This document shows, piece after piece, positions 1 through 6,689 of a DNA stretch of 21,525 nucleotides. Under the pieces are notes generated by a model. The model did not search any database, was not told the DNA's origin, and saw nothing but the letters and a program-made list of their open reading frames with translations. This DNA comes from Thermohalobaculum sp038524325 (GTDB taxonomy: Bacteria > Pseudomonadota > Alphaproteobacteria > Rhodobacterales > Rhodobacteraceae). The translations under genes were made by a program, and so were the position numbers. Positions within the stretch are counted from its first letter, which is position 1. Every line of letters begins with the position of its first letter. The stretch spans positions 1 to 21,525 of the forward strand of contig JBCBIS010000055.1 in NCBI GenBank assembly GCA_038524325.1. Direction: 5' to 3'.

Positions 1-476
1 ATGGCGGTTGGAGCTTCTTTGCGCCGCGCCAGGGCTGGCAGGTCTGGTCGCTCGAGGCGCATCACTGGTTGTTCTTTGGCGGCGAAGGCTGGGTGCCGCA
101 GGTGATCGCCTGCTCCCCAGGCTCGGCGGTCACCGTGCATGAGGTGCTGGAATTCGACCAGGATCTGGCCGGACCGGTGACGAAGACGACCGAGGTCATT
201 CCGGACAAAGCCGTGGTCATCGGCGTCTCGGCACGGGTTGTTACAGCGATTGATGGGGCGGCCACATGGGCGCTCGGCGTGCCGGGCAGCCCGCAACGCT
301 ATGGCTCGGGTTTCGGCGGTGCGCTCAACACCTTTGCCGAAGGAGTGACGGGCCAGCCGCAAGCCTATTACGGCGGGACCCCAATCGAGATAACGGCGGG
401 CGGTGGCGCCTTCTCCGGGGGCACGATCCGCATCGCCGTCCACTATCAGCGGATCACTGCCCCCGCGCCGGTCTGA
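1..476 (+). CDS. DUF2793-family tail-type protein, 3' end only
   Basis: The gene enters from the left edge; the first complete codon is at base 3 and the stop is TGA at 474-476. The visible ~157 residues open with a GWSFFAPRQGWQVW-type stretch, which is the hallmark end of the DUF2793 domain. A C-terminal domain follows (SPGSAVTVHEVLEFDQ... to RIAVHYQRI), rich in Gly and beta-branched residues, which I read as a beta-sandwich. DUF2793 proteins in Rhodobacterales are associated with prophage or gene-transfer-agent tail fibre or host-contact components. This is family knowledge; nothing here shows particle assembly. No other phage gene is visible in the window, so whether it is a prophage remnant or a gene-transfer-agent accessory gene depends on sequence to the left. 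The ATG at 69 is internal, because the reading frame stays open upstream to the window edge. Confidence 0.75.
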   Translation, partial: GGWSFFAPRQGWQVWSLEAHHWLFFGGEGWVPQVIACSPGSAVTVHEVLEFDQDLAGPVTKTTEVIPDKAVVIGVSARVVTAIDGAATWALGVPGSPQRYGSGFGGALNTFAEGVTGQPQAYYGGTPIEITAGGGAFSGGTIRIAVHYQRITAPAPV

Positions 477-482
477 GCCGGA

Positions 483-743
483 TCAGTCGCTGAGGGCGGC
501 CACGGCCACGACGCCCACAACGGCAACCCCGGTCAGCGTCAGGACCGGGAAAGCCGCCACAAATCCAGCCGCCGCCGCCAGTTTCGGGGCGGCGACGACC
601 ACCGTGCCGCCGGGGCCAGCCACAAAGGCGCCGGCACTTTGCGCGACGGCCTGAGCTCCGTTCGCCAGCATCCCTGGCGCTGCGCTCAGGATGTTTTTTC
701 CAACTTCGACGGCAACTTCCTCGGCAATTCTGGCAAGTGTCAT
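483..743 (-). CDS. Small hydrophobic Ala/Gly/Val-rich protein, unknown function
   Basis: An 86-residue protein. The ATG has a well placed ribosome-binding site (GAGAGG, five bases before the start), which supports a real gene. Residues 1-20 could form an amphipathic helix (ARIAEEVAVEVGKNIL). From about residue 40 the sequence is rich in Ala, Gly and Val, and residues 47-83 are hydrophobic enough for one or two membrane segments, ending ALSD. There is no cleavable signal peptide and no motif I recognise. It converges on the DUF2793 gene with six bases between the two stop codons. A membrane role is an inference from composition. A holin-like or bacteriocin-like role would fit its size and its phage-type neighbour but is not shown by anything specific. 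Confidence 0.55.
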   Translation of the reverse strand: MTLARIAEEVAVEVGKNILSAAPGMLANGAQAVAQSAGAFVAGPGGTVVVAAPKLAAAAGFVAAFPVLTLTGVAVVGVVAVAALSD

Positions 744-937
744 GGGAACCTCTCTTTTTCAATAGATACAGGATCATGTAGTCGATCGCCCCGAGGCCCT
801 CAAGATCTGGGGGTGGTCGGGCCGATATGACGGGTCGTGATTGTGGCGGCCACAAAATTGCAACTCGACATTCCGATTTGCGGTCCCCATCTCCCGCCCA
901 GTCGACTAGACTGTCGGCACAACATGGGAGAGACAGG

Positions 938-1789
938 ATGACCCTTCACCACCCGTCCACCTCGCATCCCGCCTCGATCGATCCGGTCTGGGCGCAGATC
1001 CGCTCGGAAGCCGAGGCCTTGGCCGCGGCAGAGCCCCTGATGGCCAGCTTTGCCCATTCGGTCGTGCTGCACCATCCGACATTCGAGGACGCGCTGAGCT
1101 ATCGCATCGCGCAGAAACTCTCCTCGCCGGAATTCTCTCCCCTCCTCATGCGTGAGATCGCCGACGCGGCCTTTGCCGCCGATCCGGCGCTCGGCCGCGC
1201 GGCCCGGGCCGATACCGTGGCGACCTATGACCGCGATCCCGCCTGCGATCGGATGGTCAACCCGCTGCTCTATTTTAAGGGCTTTCTGGCTGTGCAGTCC
1301 CAGCGGCTTGCGCACCGGTTGTGGAACACGGGGCGCAAGGATGTGTCGCTCTATGTGCAGATGCGCTCGTCCGAGTTATTCGGCTGCGACATCCACCCTG
1401 GTGCGGTGATGGGGCAGGGGATCATGATCGACCATGCCCATTCGATCGTGATCGGCGAGACGGCTGTGGTCGGCGACGATGTCTCGATGCTCCACTCGGT
1501 CACCCTGGGAGGCACCGGCAAGGCGGGCGGAGACCGTCACCCCAAAATCGGCAACGGAGTGCTGATCGGCGCCGGAGCGAAGGTTCTGGGCAATATCAAG
1601 ATCGGCGAATGCTCGCGCATCGCGGCAGGCTCGGTGGTGCTGAAGGAGGTGCCGCCCTGCAAGACCGTCGCGGGCATCCCCGCCAAGATCGTCGGAGAAG
1701 CCGGCTGCGACCGACCCTCGATCAGCATGAACCACCTGATTTCCGCCCCCTCGCCGGAGCGGCCGGAGGACATCGTTCCCGATTGCTGA
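938..1789 (+). CDS. cysE: Serine O-acetyltransferase
   Basis: It transfers acetyl from acetyl-CoA to L-serine, giving O-acetylserine, the first committed step of cysteine synthesis in the cytoplasm. The protein has 283 residues, normal for the long CysE form. The N-terminal helical domain (about 15-140) contains YDRDPACD near residues 97-104, where the family has its serine-binding Asp. A left-handed beta-helix of hexapeptide repeats follows, with DIHP at 151-154, the catalytic DH pair at 165-166, GETAVVGDDVSMLHSVTLGG at 173-192 and GGDRHP with the second active-site His at 201. I chose ATG 938 because GGGAGAG precedes it at good spacing; the open frame reaches back to 827, but that extension looks non-coding. 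It stands alone, with divergent or convergent neighbours on both sides. The C-terminal tail past the helix (about 252-283) is where CysE normally binds CysK and receives cysteine feedback inhibition. Confidence 0.95.
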   Translation: MTLHHPSTSHPASIDPVWAQIRSEAEALAAAEPLMASFAHSVVLHHPTFEDALSYRIAQKLSSPEFSPLLMREIADAAFAADPALGRAARADTVATYDRDPACDRMVNPLLYFKGFLAVQSQRLAHRLWNTGRKDVSLYVQMRSSELFGCDIHPGAVMGQGIMIDHAHSIVIGETAVVGDDVSMLHSVTLGGTGKAGGDRHPKIGNGVLIGAGAKVLGNIKIGECSRIAAGSVVLKEVPPCKTVAGIPAKIVGEAGCDRPSISMNHLISAPSPERPEDIVPDC

Positions 1790-1802
1790 GCGACCGCCGA
1801 GC

Positions 1803-2879
1803 TTAGGCCCGGCGCCGTCTCCGGCCTTCGCGGGCCCCTCGGGCGCCTTCGCCGGCGCCGGCGGCGGGTTTGTTGAAGGCGATCCAGGCGGCGCCTCCGG
1901 GGTCGCAGTTCAACAGGAAATCGGCCGCTTTGATCGCTTCGGTTTCCTTGGATGGCGTCGCCTTGGTCGAGGTCAGTCCCAGATGCGGGGCCAGGGCGTC
2001 CCAGTCGGCATCCTCGGGGATTGTGATCCCCAATGCGGCGAGTGCCTCGACCTTTTCGGCGATCTTTTTAGCGCTCGCGCCCAGCTGCACCGGGTTCATG
2101 ATGGCCGAGGTCATGCCCGCCGCCGCCGCCATTGGCAGGAAGGCGTTGTTGATCCCGTGCCGGTTCGGCAGCCCGAAGGAGATGTTCGAGGCGCCGCAGG
2201 TCGTATTCACCCCCAACTCGTCGCGCAATCTCCGCACCAGCGTGAACACCTGATGCCCGGCCGTCGCCATGGCACCGATCGGCATGACCAGCGGATCGAC
2301 CACGATATCATGGGCCGGGATGCCGTGATCGGCCGCGCGCTCGACGATCTTCTTGGCGACGGCGAAGCGGACATCCGGATCCTCGGAGATGCCGGTATCG
2401 TCGTTCGAGATCGCCACCACCGGCACATTGTATTTGGCAACCAGCGGCAGGACCAGTTCCAGTCGCTCTTCCTCACCAGTGACGGAGTTCAGAAGCGGCC
2501 GTCCCTCCGCCTCCTCCAACCCGTTCTGCAACGCGCCGGGGACCGATGAGTCGATGCAGAGCGGTACGTCCACCAGCGCCTGTACCCGCGCCACCAGTTC
2601 CTTCATCAGCGGCGGCTCGACAAAGTTGTTGTCGGCATAGCGCGGGTCTTCGGCCATCTTGTTCGAGAACACCGCGCCCGAATTGATGTCCAGCACCGTC
2701 GCACCGCAGGCGACTTGTTCCAGCGCGTCCTTTTCGACGGTCGAGAAATCTCCCGCTTCTAGCTCCGCCGCCAGCTTCTTGCGGCCGGTCGGATTGATCC
2801 GCTCGCCAATGATGCAGAAAGGTTCATCGAACCCGATGACAACGGTTTTCGATTTGGACTCGACGACGGTGCGGGTCAT
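1803..2879 (-). CDS. Methyltetrahydrofolate:corrinoid methyltransferase; pterin-binding (MetH-type) domain protein
   Basis: A 358-residue stand-alone pterin-binding TIM barrel of the DHPS/MetH family. Visible landmarks are IIGERINPTGRKK (23-35), DINSG (64-68), a CIDSS stretch near 108, SNDDTGI, VDPLVMPIG and CGASNISFGLPNRHGIN. These are the folate-contact loops of methyl-THF:corrinoid methyltransferases. It should move the methyl group between 5-methyl-THF and a protein-bound cobalamin. Full-length MetH is over 1,100 residues, so the homocysteine, B12 and reactivation domains are missing here. In some Roseobacters (Phaeobacter and Dinoroseobacter, from memory) methionine synthase is split into separate proteins including a pterin-binding one, and the nearby metF fits that role. 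An MtgA-type role in betaine demethylation is the alternative. The C-terminus is a low-complexity Ala/Gly/Arg tail ending RRRRRA. It is last in a minus-strand operon, 82 bases after the MTHFR-like gene, with an AAGGGAG ribosome-binding site. Confidence 0.88.
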   Translation of the reverse strand: MTRTVVESKSKTVVIGFDEPFCIIGERINPTGRKKLAAELEAGDFSTVEKDALEQVACGATVLDINSGAVFSNKMAEDPRYADNNFVEPPLMKELVARVQALVDVPLCIDSSVPGALQNGLEEAEGRPLLNSVTGEEERLELVLPLVAKYNVPVVAISNDDTGISEDPDVRFAVAKKIVERAADHGIPAHDIVVDPLVMPIGAMATAGHQVFTLVRRLRDELGVNTTCGASNISFGLPNRHGINNAFLPMAAAAGMTSAIMNPVQLGASAKKIAEKVEALAALGITIPEDADWDALAPHLGLTSTKATPSKETEAIKAADFLLNCDPGGAAWIAFNKPAAGAGEGARGAREGRRRRRA

Positions 2880-2961
2880 GCCGGCTGGCTCCCTTGGAAA
2901 GTCTCAGGATCGGTGTAGAGCCCGGGCCTAGGCGACCCGGGGCATCGGCGTCAAGCCGGTC

Positions 2962-3903
2962 TCAGGCGGTGGCGGCGCGCAAACTGCCCGCCGGGCGGCC
3001 GAACTGATCGGTAAATTCAGCGGTCTTGTTGATGCCACCCAGCGGGAAGAAATGGACATGGGTGATGTTGAACCCTGGGTTCGCCGCCTTGTGGGCAGCG
3101 AGATCGCGGAGCACCTCCTCCGGCGTGAAGGGCAGGACCAGCTTGGTGACATCGGCGGCGCGGCGCTGCAGGACGCGCAACGAGGGGCCGACGCCGCAGG
3201 CGATGGCGAATTTGATCAGCGTTTGCAGCTTTGCCGGGCCCGCCACGCCGATATGGATCGGCAGCGCGATACCCGCTTCGGCCAGGCGGTTGGCCCAGGC
3301 GATCACCGGCTCGGCCTCGAAGACGAACTGGGTGGCGATGGCCATCTCGGCATCGGTCCGCTCGGAGAATGCCTGCTTCCAGCGCAGTGCTTCCATCACG
3401 GCGTCATCGCCGCCATTCGGATCGATGTCCTTGTTGCCCTCGGGATGGCCGGCGACATGAAGGCGGCGGAAGCCGGCCCGGTCGAAGGCGCCATCCTCCA
3501 TCAAATCCATCGAGCAATGGAAGTCGCCATGCGGTTTGTCGACCCCACCGGCCAGCAACAGGGCCTGATCCACCCCGGCCTCACCCTGATACCGAGCGAT
3601 CCAGTCGGCCAGCGTCGCGCTGTCCTTGATGATCCGGGCCGGGAAATGCGGCATGACCGGAAAGCCCTCGCCCGCGATGCGCTTGGCGGTGACGACCATA
3701 TCCTCGATCGGCGTGCCCTCGATATGGGCGATATAGACCCGGGTGCCTGCGGGCAGGATTGCTGCGAAGCTGTCGATCTTCTCGGCGGTGCGCGGCATCA
3801 CCTCGATCGAGAAACCGTCGAGGAACGCGCCCAGCGACGGGTCATGCGGCGCCACCTCGCGGCTAGCGTCTTTCCGTCCGAAGAGGTTCAGGATCTGTGC
3901 CAT
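2962..3903 (-). CDS. Methylenetetrahydrofolate reductase-like protein (divergent MetF paralogue)
   Basis: A 313-residue protein with a MetF-like TIM-barrel pattern: SIEVMPRTAEKI near the N-terminus, in the position of MetF's SFEFFPPK with the active-site Glu; LLLAGG; LHVAGHPEG; ATQFVFEAE, like MetF's ITQFFFD; PIHIGVAGPA, in the place of MetF's PGILPI; and HVHFFPLGG near the end. It would bind FAD and methylene- or methyl-THF. It is clearly diverged from the canonical MetF encoded at 4538. I chose ATG 3903 because AAGGGAAGGA lies just upstream and residues before it look non-coding. It starts 16 bases after the stop of the PF13769-type gene and precedes the pterin-binding methyltransferase, so all three are probably one transcript. 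The direction of the reaction (reduction toward methyl-THF, or oxidation of methyl-THF) cannot be told from sequence. Confidence 0.85.
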   Translation of the reverse strand: MAQILNLFGRKDASREVAPHDPSLGAFLDGFSIEVMPRTAEKIDSFAAILPAGTRVYIAHIEGTPIEDMVVTAKRIAGEGFPVMPHFPARIIKDSATLADWIARYQGEAGVDQALLLAGGVDKPHGDFHCSMDLMEDGAFDRAGFRRLHVAGHPEGNKDIDPNGGDDAVMEALRWKQAFSERTDAEMAIATQFVFEAEPVIAWANRLAEAGIALPIHIGVAGPAKLQTLIKFAIACGVGPSLRVLQRRAADVTKLVLPFTPEEVLRDLAAHKAANPGFNITHVHFFPLGGINKTAEFTDQFGRPAGSLRAATA

Positions 3904-3919
3904 CAGTCCGGTCCTTCCC

Positions 3920-4222
3920 TTACGCCGCCCAGCCATCGGCCGAGATGAGTTTCTTGATACGGTCGTTGTCGAATTCAGCTTCCAGTCGGGCGGCTTCGGC
4001 GGCGGCCAGATCGTCTGGCTCCCCCTCGACTTCGACGGGATCGCCCCGCCGCCACTCTGCCAGATAGGCATCCGAGTCTTTCGCGCCAACCTTCATGGCG
4101 CAACGGTCTATTGCCTGTTCGAACCGCTCCGGCAACTGACGCTTGGCCAATGCCTTGCGCCCCTTGCGCACGATGACCTGTGCGGGGATGTCGCGCCAAT
4201 AGACTGTAACGAGTTGCGGCAT
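3920..4222 (-). CDS. PF13769 ('virulence factor')-type small protein, function unknown
   Basis: A 100-residue soluble protein starting MPQLVTVYWRDIPAQVIV and containing RKALAKRQLPERFEQAIDR and YLAEWRRGDP. This pattern matches the small alphaproteobacterial family named 'virulence factor' (PF13769); the name is historical and says little about biochemistry. It has many charged residues and no signal peptide or membrane segment. It is the first gene of the operon with the MTHFR-like and pterin-binding methyltransferase genes, with a 16-base gap to the next start. I recall the same association in other Rhodobacterales, which suggests an accessory role in folate/corrinoid methyl transfer; that link is inference. 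I chose ATG 4222 over upstream starts because the family begins here and an AAGG precedes it. Confidence 0.78.
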   Translation of the reverse strand: MPQLVTVYWRDIPAQVIVRKGRKALAKRQLPERFEQAIDRCAMKVGAKDSDAYLAEWRRGDPVEVEGEPDDLAAAEAARLEAEFDNDRIKKLISADGWAA

Positions 4223-4537
4223 CGGGCCAGACCTTGTTCTTTGGATCGGCCTCTTCTCGCGCCGCCATCCTCTTCGGATATCGCCCGTTTCTGGTCGCTG
4301 CGCGCATGATTTCGACCGGCCAGGTTTTTTTCGCGACACGCCGACTGCGCACCGCTCAGCATGCGGACAATTTGCAAAGAAATCGTGTTGATCGGATTGG
4401 TCGCTTTTTGGGCTTCAAATGTCGGTTTCCTTCCGCTATAGACCTTGCGAGAATTGCTGCGCTGCAAGATCGCGCGCCATTGGTCAGACCGGTCGGTGAA
4501 GATCGTGGGTCAGACCGTCTGTCGGGAGGATTAATCC
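4223..4537. promoter_or_regulatory. Divergent control region between the one-carbon operon and metF
   Basis: This 315-base gap separates two divergently transcribed one-carbon units and holds no convincing gene. On the plus strand a candidate promoter for metF is TTCAAA (4414-4419), a 17-base spacer, then TATAGA (4437-4442). The leader then carries two copies of a short palindrome, listed separately. No clear promoter for the minus-strand operon was identified. I looked for SAM-II and cobalamin riboswitch signatures by eye and did not find them; a covariance search would settle this. Confidence 0.45.
4482..4517 (+). repeat. Repeated palindrome GGTCAGACCG in the metF leader
   Basis: The 10-base sequence GGTCAGACCG occurs at 4482-4491 and again at 4508-4517, 26 bases apart. 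Each copy is itself a 4+1+4 palindrome (GGTC-A-GACC). The two copies can also pair with each other as a nine-base stem with one A·A mismatch and a 17-base loop. The element ends 20 bases before the metF ATG and just before its GGGAGGA ribosome-binding site. It could be a tandem operator or an RNA hairpin affecting metF translation. I cannot name a regulator. Confidence 0.4.
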
Positions 4538-5425
4538 ATGACCGGGCTGCCATCGCCTCGTCCGACCATCAGCTTCGAGTTCTTCCCACCCAAGACACTG
4601 GCGGCCTCGGCGCGGCTCTGGCGCTCGGTCGAGCGGCTGGCCCCCCTGGCGCCGCAATTCGTCTCGGTCACCTATGGTGCTGGCGGGACGACGCGCGAGC
4701 GGACCATGGCGGCGATCATGGCAATCCGCGACCGGGCGCGGCTCAGTGTTGCGGGCCATCTGACCTGTGTTGGCGCCAGCCGCGACGAGGTTCTCCGCAC
4801 GGCGCGGCTCTACCGCAAACTGGGCTGCCGCAGGATCGTCGCTCTGCGCGGCGACCCGGCCAATGGCGCAGACGATTTCGAGGCGCATCCCGAAGGCTTC
4901 GCAGGCTCCGTCGAATTGATCGAAGCGCTGGCCGAGATGCGCCATTTCGATATCTGGGTGGCGGCCTACCCCGAGACCCATCCCGAGGCGGCCGATATGT
5001 CGGCGGATATCGCGCATCTCAAACGCAAGATCGATGCTGGCGCCTGTGGGGCGATCACTCAGTTCTTCTTCGACAACGAAGCCTTCTTCCGCTTCCGCGA
5101 TGCCTGCGTCGATGCCGGAATCACCGCGCCGATCGTGCCGGGCATCCTGCCGATCGAGAATTTCTCGAAGCTCTGCAAGTTCGCCGAGCGGTGTCAGGCA
5201 GGCATTCCGCCCTGGTTCGAGAAAGCCTTCCAGAATGCCGAGGCGCAGGGCAACAGCGATCTGCTCGCCCTGGCGATTGCCTCCGAGCAATGCCATGAAC
5301 TGCTCGAAAACGGTGTCGAGCATCTGCACCTCTATACCTTGAACAATCCAGACCTGCCCTACCAGATCTGCCAGGCTTTGGGCATCGAGACCCGGCCGCT
5401 GCAGGTCGCTGCCACCTGCGGCTGA
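4538..5425 (+). CDS. metF: Methylenetetrahydrofolate reductase [NAD(P)H]
   Basis: A flavoenzyme that reduces 5,10-methylene-THF to 5-methyl-THF, the methyl donor for methionine synthesis. It has 295 residues, the bacterial norm. Motifs in order: SFEFFPPK with the active-site Glu at 14, FVSVTYGAGGTTRERT (41-56), TCVGAS (77-81), ALRGDP with the flavin-contacting Asp at 106, AAYPETHPE, KIDAGACGAITQFFFD, PGILPI and LHLYTLN. The start is well supported by GGGAGGA seven bases upstream. It is divergent from the operon that encodes a pterin-binding methyltransferase and a second, MTHFR-like protein, so the product of this enzyme is probably the substrate of that methyltransferase. Confidence 0.96.
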   Translation: MTGLPSPRPTISFEFFPPKTLAASARLWRSVERLAPLAPQFVSVTYGAGGTTRERTMAAIMAIRDRARLSVAGHLTCVGASRDEVLRTARLYRKLGCRRIVALRGDPANGADDFEAHPEGFAGSVELIEALAEMRHFDIWVAAYPETHPEAADMSADIAHLKRKIDAGACGAITQFFFDNEAFFRFRDACVDAGITAPIVPGILPIENFSKLCKFAERCQAGIPPWFEKAFQNAEAQGNSDLLALAIASEQCHELLENGVEHLHLYTLNNPDLPYQICQALGIETRPLQVAATCG

Positions 5426-5525
5426 GCCTCGATTTCGCGCGAGACGGCGCGGAACAGCCCCGTCCACTCGTTTTGCTTGTCTCTCGAGAGGCTTAGCCTT
5501 ATCGTAGCTGACTTGCGGGGATGGT

Positions 5526-6689
5526 TTGGGTTCCGATGTGTCAGTAGACAGACAAAATCAAAACGGTTCAGGTTCGGCGCGTCGGCGTGGCCGGGGGCAT
5601 GGTCAATCGGCCAGGCTGGCTGCGATGGGCGGTTCAGACCCTGTGGCTGCGCTGGACCTTGGCACCAACAACTGCCGGTTGCTGGTGGCGCGCCCGGACG
5701 GGCATCAATTCCAGGTGATGGATGCTTTCAGCCGCACCGTGCGTCTGGGTGAGGGGGTCGAGGGGTCGAACCGTCTCTCCGAGGCGGCGCAGTCGCGGGC
5801 ATTGAAGGCGCTCAGGATTTGCGCGTCCAAGATCCAGCACCACCGGGTCCGCGACACGCGGATCGTCGCGACCGAAGCCTGCCGCCGCGCGATCAACGGG
5901 CCTGAATTCGCCGCGCGGGTGCGCGAGGAGACCGGTCTCGCGCTCGACATCATCACGCCGGAGGAGGAGGCACGGCTCGCCGTGGCCGGCTGCGCGCCGC
6001 TGGTCGATAAGTCGGCCGAGCAACTGCTCGTCTTCGACATCGGCGGCGGATCGACCGAACTGATCTGGGTTGACATGTCCTCGACAGCGCCCGAGCGGCG
6101 CCCGGCTCTGATCCAAGCGATTGCACCATCTGGTCGGATCGAAACCTCGGCCGTGCGCAAGGCCAAGGCCCGGATCAGCGATTGGATCTCGGTACCGATC
6201 GGCGTGACGACGCTGCATGACCGCTTCGCCTCGGTCAGCGACGATCAGGAACGGTTCGCATTGATGTCCTGGCATTTCGAGCAACGCCTCGCGCCGTTCG
6301 GCCCTTATGACAGCGGCGACAGCGCCGACCTCACGCGTCATCTGCAAATCGTCGGTGTGTCCGGCACGGCGACGACGTTTGGCGCTCTGCATCTCGGATT
6401 GCAGAAATATGACCGCAGCCAGGTCGACGGGCTCTGGCTGCCCGGGCGCCGGGCCGGGGAGTTGGCCGATACGATCCTCGGTATGGATCGCAAGTCACGC
6501 TCGCAGCATCCGGGTATCGGAACGCGGCGGGCCGATCTGGTTGTCTCTGGAGCGGCGATCCTTATGACGATCCTGCGGATCTGGCCGGTGTCCCGCATGC
6601 GGATCGCCGATCGTGGTCTGCGGGAGGGGATGCTCTATGGCCTGATCGGTGCGCGCCGGGCGGCGGCATCTCGGGCCGGGCGCAGGTGA
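5526..6689 (+). CDS. Ppx/GppA-family phosphatase (exopolyphosphatase / pppGpp phosphatase type)
   Basis: An ASKHA-fold hydrolase acting on polyphosphate and/or pppGpp; sequence alone does not tell which. It has 387 residues. ALDLGTNNCRLLV (about 42-54) is the first phosphate-binding loop, TPEEEARLA carries the family's acidic catalytic region, VFDIGGGSTELIW is the second phosphate loop, GVSGTATTFGAL is the adenosine-motif region, and ADRGLREGMLYGL closes the domain. The N-terminal ~40 residues are basic and low in complexity (ARRRGRGHGQSARL). The start is uncertain: TTG at 5526 gives the length used here, GTG at 5538 is an alternative, and the sequence GCGGGGA lies just upstream. The stop overlaps the GTG start of rlmE by four bases (GTGA), so the two are translationally coupled. 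The helical C-terminal domain of long Ppx proteins is absent, as in short alphaproteobacterial homologues. Confidence 0.88.
   Translation: MGSDVSVDRQNQNGSGSARRRGRGHGQSARLAAMGGSDPVAALDLGTNNCRLLVARPDGHQFQVMDAFSRTVRLGEGVEGSNRLSEAAQSRALKALRICASKIQHHRVRDTRIVATEACRRAINGPEFAARVREETGLALDIITPEEEARLAVAGCAPLVDKSAEQLLVFDIGGGSTELIWVDMSSTAPERRPALIQAIAPSGRIETSAVRKAKARISDWISVPIGVTTLHDRFASVSDDQERFALMSWHFEQRLAPFGPYDSGDSADLTRHLQIVGVSGTATTFGALHLGLQKYDRSQVDGLWLPGRRAGELADTILGMDRKSRSQHPGIGTRRADLVVSGAAILMTILRIWPVSRMRIADRGLREGMLYGLIGARRAAASRAGRR

Noticed and set aside
899..913. Inverted repeat CAGTC-gacta-GACTG just upstream of cysE, a possible operator
   Set aside because: Five-base arms are expected by chance in a window this size, and no promoter elements frame it.
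2921..2941. CCCGGG...CCCGGG hairpin between the MTHFR-like and pterin-binding genes as a terminator splitting the operon
   Set aside because: The stem is only six bases with a nine-base loop and no U-tract. It may slow transcription, but there is no support for an operon end.
3052..3948. Long plus-strand open frame (about 298 codons) opposite the MTHFR-like gene
   Set aside because: It is the antisense shadow of a well supported gene, has no family resemblance and is composed of typical high-GC complement codons.
5481..5490. Palindrome CTCTCGAGAG between metF and the Ppx/GppA gene
   Set aside because: It is a short perfect palindrome with no loop, no second copy and no promoter context, so it is not distinguishable from chance.
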